Assembly: GCA_030605895.1 (NCBI GenBank)
Contig: JAUWHL010000071.1
Coordinates: 1-7,665, forward strand
Reading direction: 5' to 3'
DNA: 7,665 nt
Source of the DNA: Promethearchaeota archaeon
GTDB lineage: Archaea > Asgardarchaeota > Lokiarchaeia > Sigyniarchaeales > SOKP01
Part shown: one piece after another, positions 6,461 through 7,665 of the stretch
Layout: the number at the start of each line of letters is the position of its first letter
How positions within the stretch are numbered: position 1 is the first letter of the stretch
Notes under the pieces: generated by a model
Told to the model about the DNA's origin: nothing
Database searches by the model: none
The model's input: the letters and a program-made list of their open reading frames with translations, nothing else
Position numbers and translations under genes: made by a program

Positions 6461-6778
6461 TCACCCTTGAAACTTGGCTGGTTTAAAGTGATCTGTTAAT
6501 TTGATATTATAAATATCTTTATTTCTATTGTATTTTTCGAGAATTTCTTTCCAGAGTTTAATTCTCTTCCTTCTAAATGATTTCATCCTTTCAATAATTT
6601 CTTCTCCAGTGATTTCTATGAATCCCTTATTGAACGTATATCTTTCTAATTTATTTATTTTTTTTGTAATAGCTTCTGTTAAATCTCTGTTTCTATCAAA
6701 TTCCTTCATAAAAGTCTTTAAGTATTTAAATACAGTATCTTCCGTGAGCTTTTCTACTTCACTGAATTCATTTTTCAA
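6461..6778 (-). CDS. Charged helical protein, 105 residues, uncertain start
   Basis: No family recognised. The frame from the TTG at 6778 gives 105 residues rich in Lys, Glu and Arg, with long helical stretches (about 4-27, 33-46 and 57-84), a basic patch FRRKRIK (68-74) and the ending DHFKPAKFQG. It looks like a soluble protein, possibly binding nucleic acid or another protein; this is inference from charge only. The start is doubtful. No ribosome binding site precedes the TTG, the first in-frame ATG is only at residue 24, and the frame stays open for eight codons upstream until a single TAA (6805-6803). Beyond that TAA the same frame continues as another coding segment, so this may be the C-terminal part of a longer gene. 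Confidence 0.6.
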   Translation of the reverse strand: MKNEFSEVEKLTEDTVFKYLKTFMKEFDRNRDLTEAITKKINKLERYTFNKGFIEITGEEIIERMKSFRRKRIKLWKEILEKYNRNKDIYNIKLTDHFKPAKFQG

Positions 6779-6802
6779 GATTTTGAATAAAGCAAAGAGT
6801 AA

Positions 6803-6925
6803 TTAATTACCCTCTTCATCATTTGTAAGTATAACATCTGTTCTGAGCGGTTTTTCACTAGTTTCTGGATCATGGACACTTAACCAAATTTGGACTCTAT
6901 CATCTTCCTTTTCATTATCCATCAT
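6803..6925 (-). CDS. Small acidic protein, 40 residues, or N-terminal part of interrupted gene
   Basis: Begins ATG-ATG (6925 or 6922) and ends at TAA 6805-6803. The product starts MMDNEKEDDRVQIWLSVHD and ends with a segment reading TDVILTNDEEGN. Its mix of acidic residues with a hydrophobic core segment (VQIWLSV) looks like real coding sequence. A good TATA box lies about 30 bases upstream, so it is likely transcribed with almost no leader. It is in exactly the same frame as the 105-residue segment that begins 24 bases after its stop. Either it is a separate small gene in an operon, or it is the N-terminal third of one protein of about 153 codons broken by one stop. No known family was recognised. 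Confidence 0.5.
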   Translation of the reverse strand: MMDNEKEDDRVQIWLSVHDPETSEKPLRTDVILTNDEEGN

Positions 6926-6948
6926 ATATTACATTTTATTCTTTTTGT

Positions 6949-6965
6949 CTTTATATTATATATAG
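6949..6965 (-). promoter_or_regulatory. TATA box of the 40-codon gene
   Basis: Minus-strand CTATATATAATATAA (6951-6965) is centred about 32 bases before the first ATG at 6925. The expected start site lies about 5-9 bases before the ATGs, giving a nearly leaderless message. It is among the strongest TATA-like elements in the window. Confidence 0.5.
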
Positions 6966-7098
6966 TGAAATGAAAATTTAAATTATAGATTAAAATGATA
7001 ATAAAATGCCAATTTAATTTAATCATTTGAAAAAAATATATTATATCTGATTATACTGCTTTATTATATCTTTATATGAAAGTTTGATTCACTATATT

Positions 7099-7277
7099 GC
7101 CCCAATATTTATCTCATAAAAGATTAATTACAAATTGGTTAACTCTTGTTATAGCAATTATGAGTTTCATTAGTTGACCCAATTTAAATCTAGTCATCTG
7201 AAATCAAAAATTGATCATTTCCAATTAACTGAATTCACTAGTAAAAAATTTGTCAATTTTTTTCATCAATTTTTTTT
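7099..7277 (+). ncRNA. Speculative small RNA with long hairpin and U-tracts
   Basis: A TATA-like CTTTATATGAA (7070-7079) would start a transcript near 7099. Within it, AAATTGGTTAACT (7132-7144) pairs with AGTTGACCCAATTT (7172-7185) as a 13-bp stem with one G-U pair and one bulged C. Inside the loop AACTC/GAGTT offers an alternative stem. T7 and T8 tracts (7257-7263 and 7270-7277) could end it. No plus-strand protein gene nearby needs these tracts as terminator. No RNA family was recognised, and AT-rich sequence makes such patterns common, so boundaries are guesses. Confidence 0.2.
7132..7185. repeat. Imperfect 13-bp inverted repeat
   Basis: Arms AAATTGGTTAACT and AGTTGACCCAATTT are separated by 27 bases. 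As RNA on the plus strand the stem has one G-U pair and one bulged C; as DNA it is a dyad with one mismatch and one extra base. It is the longest dyad in the gene-free stretch. Confidence 0.5.
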
Positions 7278-7358
7278 GTCGACCGTATTTGATTGATCAT
7301 ATGCATCGGATTAATGATGATCGACCAACACATTTAAATATAAGGAATACTAATTAAA

Positions 7359-7370
7359 ATTTATATACAA
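7359..7370 (+). promoter_or_regulatory. TATA box of the histone gene
   Basis: ATTTATATACA (7359-7369) lies about 50 bases before the histone ATG. A start site 25 bases downstream (near 7390) would leave a leader of about 24 bases holding the GGAGGA ribosome binding site. A second TATA-like TTTAAATATA (7332-7341) lies further upstream. Confidence 0.5.
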
Positions 7371-7400
7371 TCTAAAAAAATAAAATAATTATAAATAAGT

Positions 7401-7406
7401 GGAGGA
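7401..7406 (+). promoter_or_regulatory. Strong ribosome binding site of the histone gene
   Basis: GGAGGA seven bases before the ATG at 7414 is the strongest Shine-Dalgarno sequence in the window and fixes the histone start. It suggests a highly translated gene. Confidence 0.8.
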
Positions 7407-7413
7407 ATAAAAA

Positions 7414-7620
7414 ATGGCCGCATTTGCATGGAGTCCACTACGGGCTCTAATGAAAAAAGCTGGAGCTGAAATCGTAAGTCGAGCCGCAGTTGATAATTTA
7501 ATGGATTATTTAGAAGAATATGCCAAGAAATTAACTGGCTGTGCGCGTGATATTGCTAAACACTCCCGCAGAAAGAAAATAACCGCTGGAGATATGAAAA
7601 TCGCTATTGAATTAGTATAA
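7414..7620 (+). CDS. Archaeal histone (HMfB-like)
   Basis: A 68-residue histone-fold protein, the standard length for archaeal histones that have no tails and wrap DNA as dimers or extended stacks. Helix 1 covers about residues 7-15, ending KKAGAE. Loop 1 is around IVSRAAV (20-26). The long helix 2 runs from about 25 to 50. Loop 2 is HSRRKKIT (50-57), with the basic residues that contact DNA, and helix 3 follows as GDMKIAIELV. The N-terminus starts with MAAFAWSPLRAL, aligned with the Pro-x-Arg segment before helix 1 of methanogen histones. A cysteine (C43) sits in helix 2. Its codons are visibly less AT-rich than those of neighbouring genes, as expected for a highly expressed gene, and it has its own TATA box and a strong ribosome binding site. 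It acts in chromosome packing and probably affects transcription globally. Confidence 0.95.
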   Translation: MAAFAWSPLRALMKKAGAEIVSRAAVDNLMDYLEEYAKKLTGCARDIAKHSRRKKITAGDMKIAIELV

Positions 7621-7656
7621 ATCGTTAATTACGATTAAAATTTACGCGATTTTAAT
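7620..7656 (+). terminator. Tandem hairpins after the histone gene
   Basis: AATCGT/ACGATT (7620-7625 and 7631-7636, five-base loop) is followed by ATTAAAAT/ATTTTAAT (7634-7641 and 7649-7656, seven-base loop, perfect 8-bp stem). The two stems overlap by three bases, so they compete. The second ends in a T4 run. They lie directly after the stop codon and probably form the mRNA 3' end; the window ends nine bases later. Confidence 0.45.
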
Positions 7657-7665
7657 ATTACCAGC

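Larger units (their letters stand above)
6966..7359. other. Gene-free region between divergent promoters
   Basis: No convincing protein frame longer than about 30 codons exists on either strand. It holds an imperfect long hairpin (7132-7185), twin T-rich tracts (7253-7277) and two TCGACC hexamers 42 bases apart (7279-7284 and 7321-7326) upstream of the histone TATA box. The length is generous for two archaeal promoters, which leaves room for regulatory sites or a small RNA. Confidence 0.6.

Noticed and set aside
6528..6806. Plus-strand frame of 92 codons antisense to the 105-residue gene
   Set aside because: Its hydrophobic Ser/Phe/Leu-rich product is what antisense of Lys/Glu-rich helices gives, and it lacks a promoter or ribosome binding site.
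7114..7197. Minus-strand 27-codon frame starting MTRFKLGQL
   Set aside because: Too short, no ribosome binding site or well-placed TATA box, and it coincides with the inverted repeat.
7206..7274. Inverted repeat AAAAATTGAT / ATCAATTTTT
   Set aside because: Purely A/T-rich arms with a 49-base gap in an AT-rich spacer; expected by chance.

Overview
The window is strongly AT-rich and reads as archaeal, most likely from an Asgard (Promethearchaeota) archaeon. Three things point that way: a short archaeal-type histone with no tails (right end), a Ras-superfamily small GTPase with eukaryote-like G motifs (4301-4891, minus), and an alpha-only NDP-forming acyl-CoA synthetase subunit of the archaeal/ADP-forming type (627-2078). 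Several starts sit about 20-30 bases downstream of TATA-like boxes, and others have GGAG-type ribosome binding sites, both as expected in archaea. I cannot assign a class or genus from the sequence alone.

Layout. On the left, three plus-strand genes: a four-helix membrane protein with a C-terminal zinc ribbon (17-625), the acyl-CoA synthetase alpha-like protein one base after it (627-2078), and an EamA/DMT-family ten-helix transporter (2157-3134). The transporter converges, with a 14-base gap, on two minus-strand genes: a divergent ketol-acid reductoisomerase-like protein (3149-4228) and, upstream of it, the small GTPase (4301-4891). A divergent promoter region separates the GTPase from a 51-residue plus-strand gene with a TTG start (5058-5213). 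That small gene ends in a perfect 12-bp hairpin and converges on a minus-strand calcineurin-like phosphoesterase (5283-6335). Further right on the minus strand lie a 40-codon gene (6803-6925) and a 105-residue charged helical protein (6461-6778). These two are in the same frame, separated by one TAA and eight open codons, so they may be one gene of about 153 codons with a nonsense codon. A gene-free stretch (6926-7413) holds the divergent promoters, a long imperfect hairpin and U-rich tracts. The histone gene (7414-7620) and a downstream pair of hairpins end the window.

The genes do not form one obvious pathway. The clearest functional unit is the pair at 17-2078, which looks translationally coupled. 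Several proteins are divergent members of well-known families whose usual catalytic or binding residues have changed: the reductoisomerase lacks the conserved GPGH histidine, the GTPase has Arg in place of the catalytic Gln, and the synthetase lacks the glycine-rich CoA-binding loop and has no beta subunit nearby. No mobile element, CRISPR array, tRNA or rRNA was seen.
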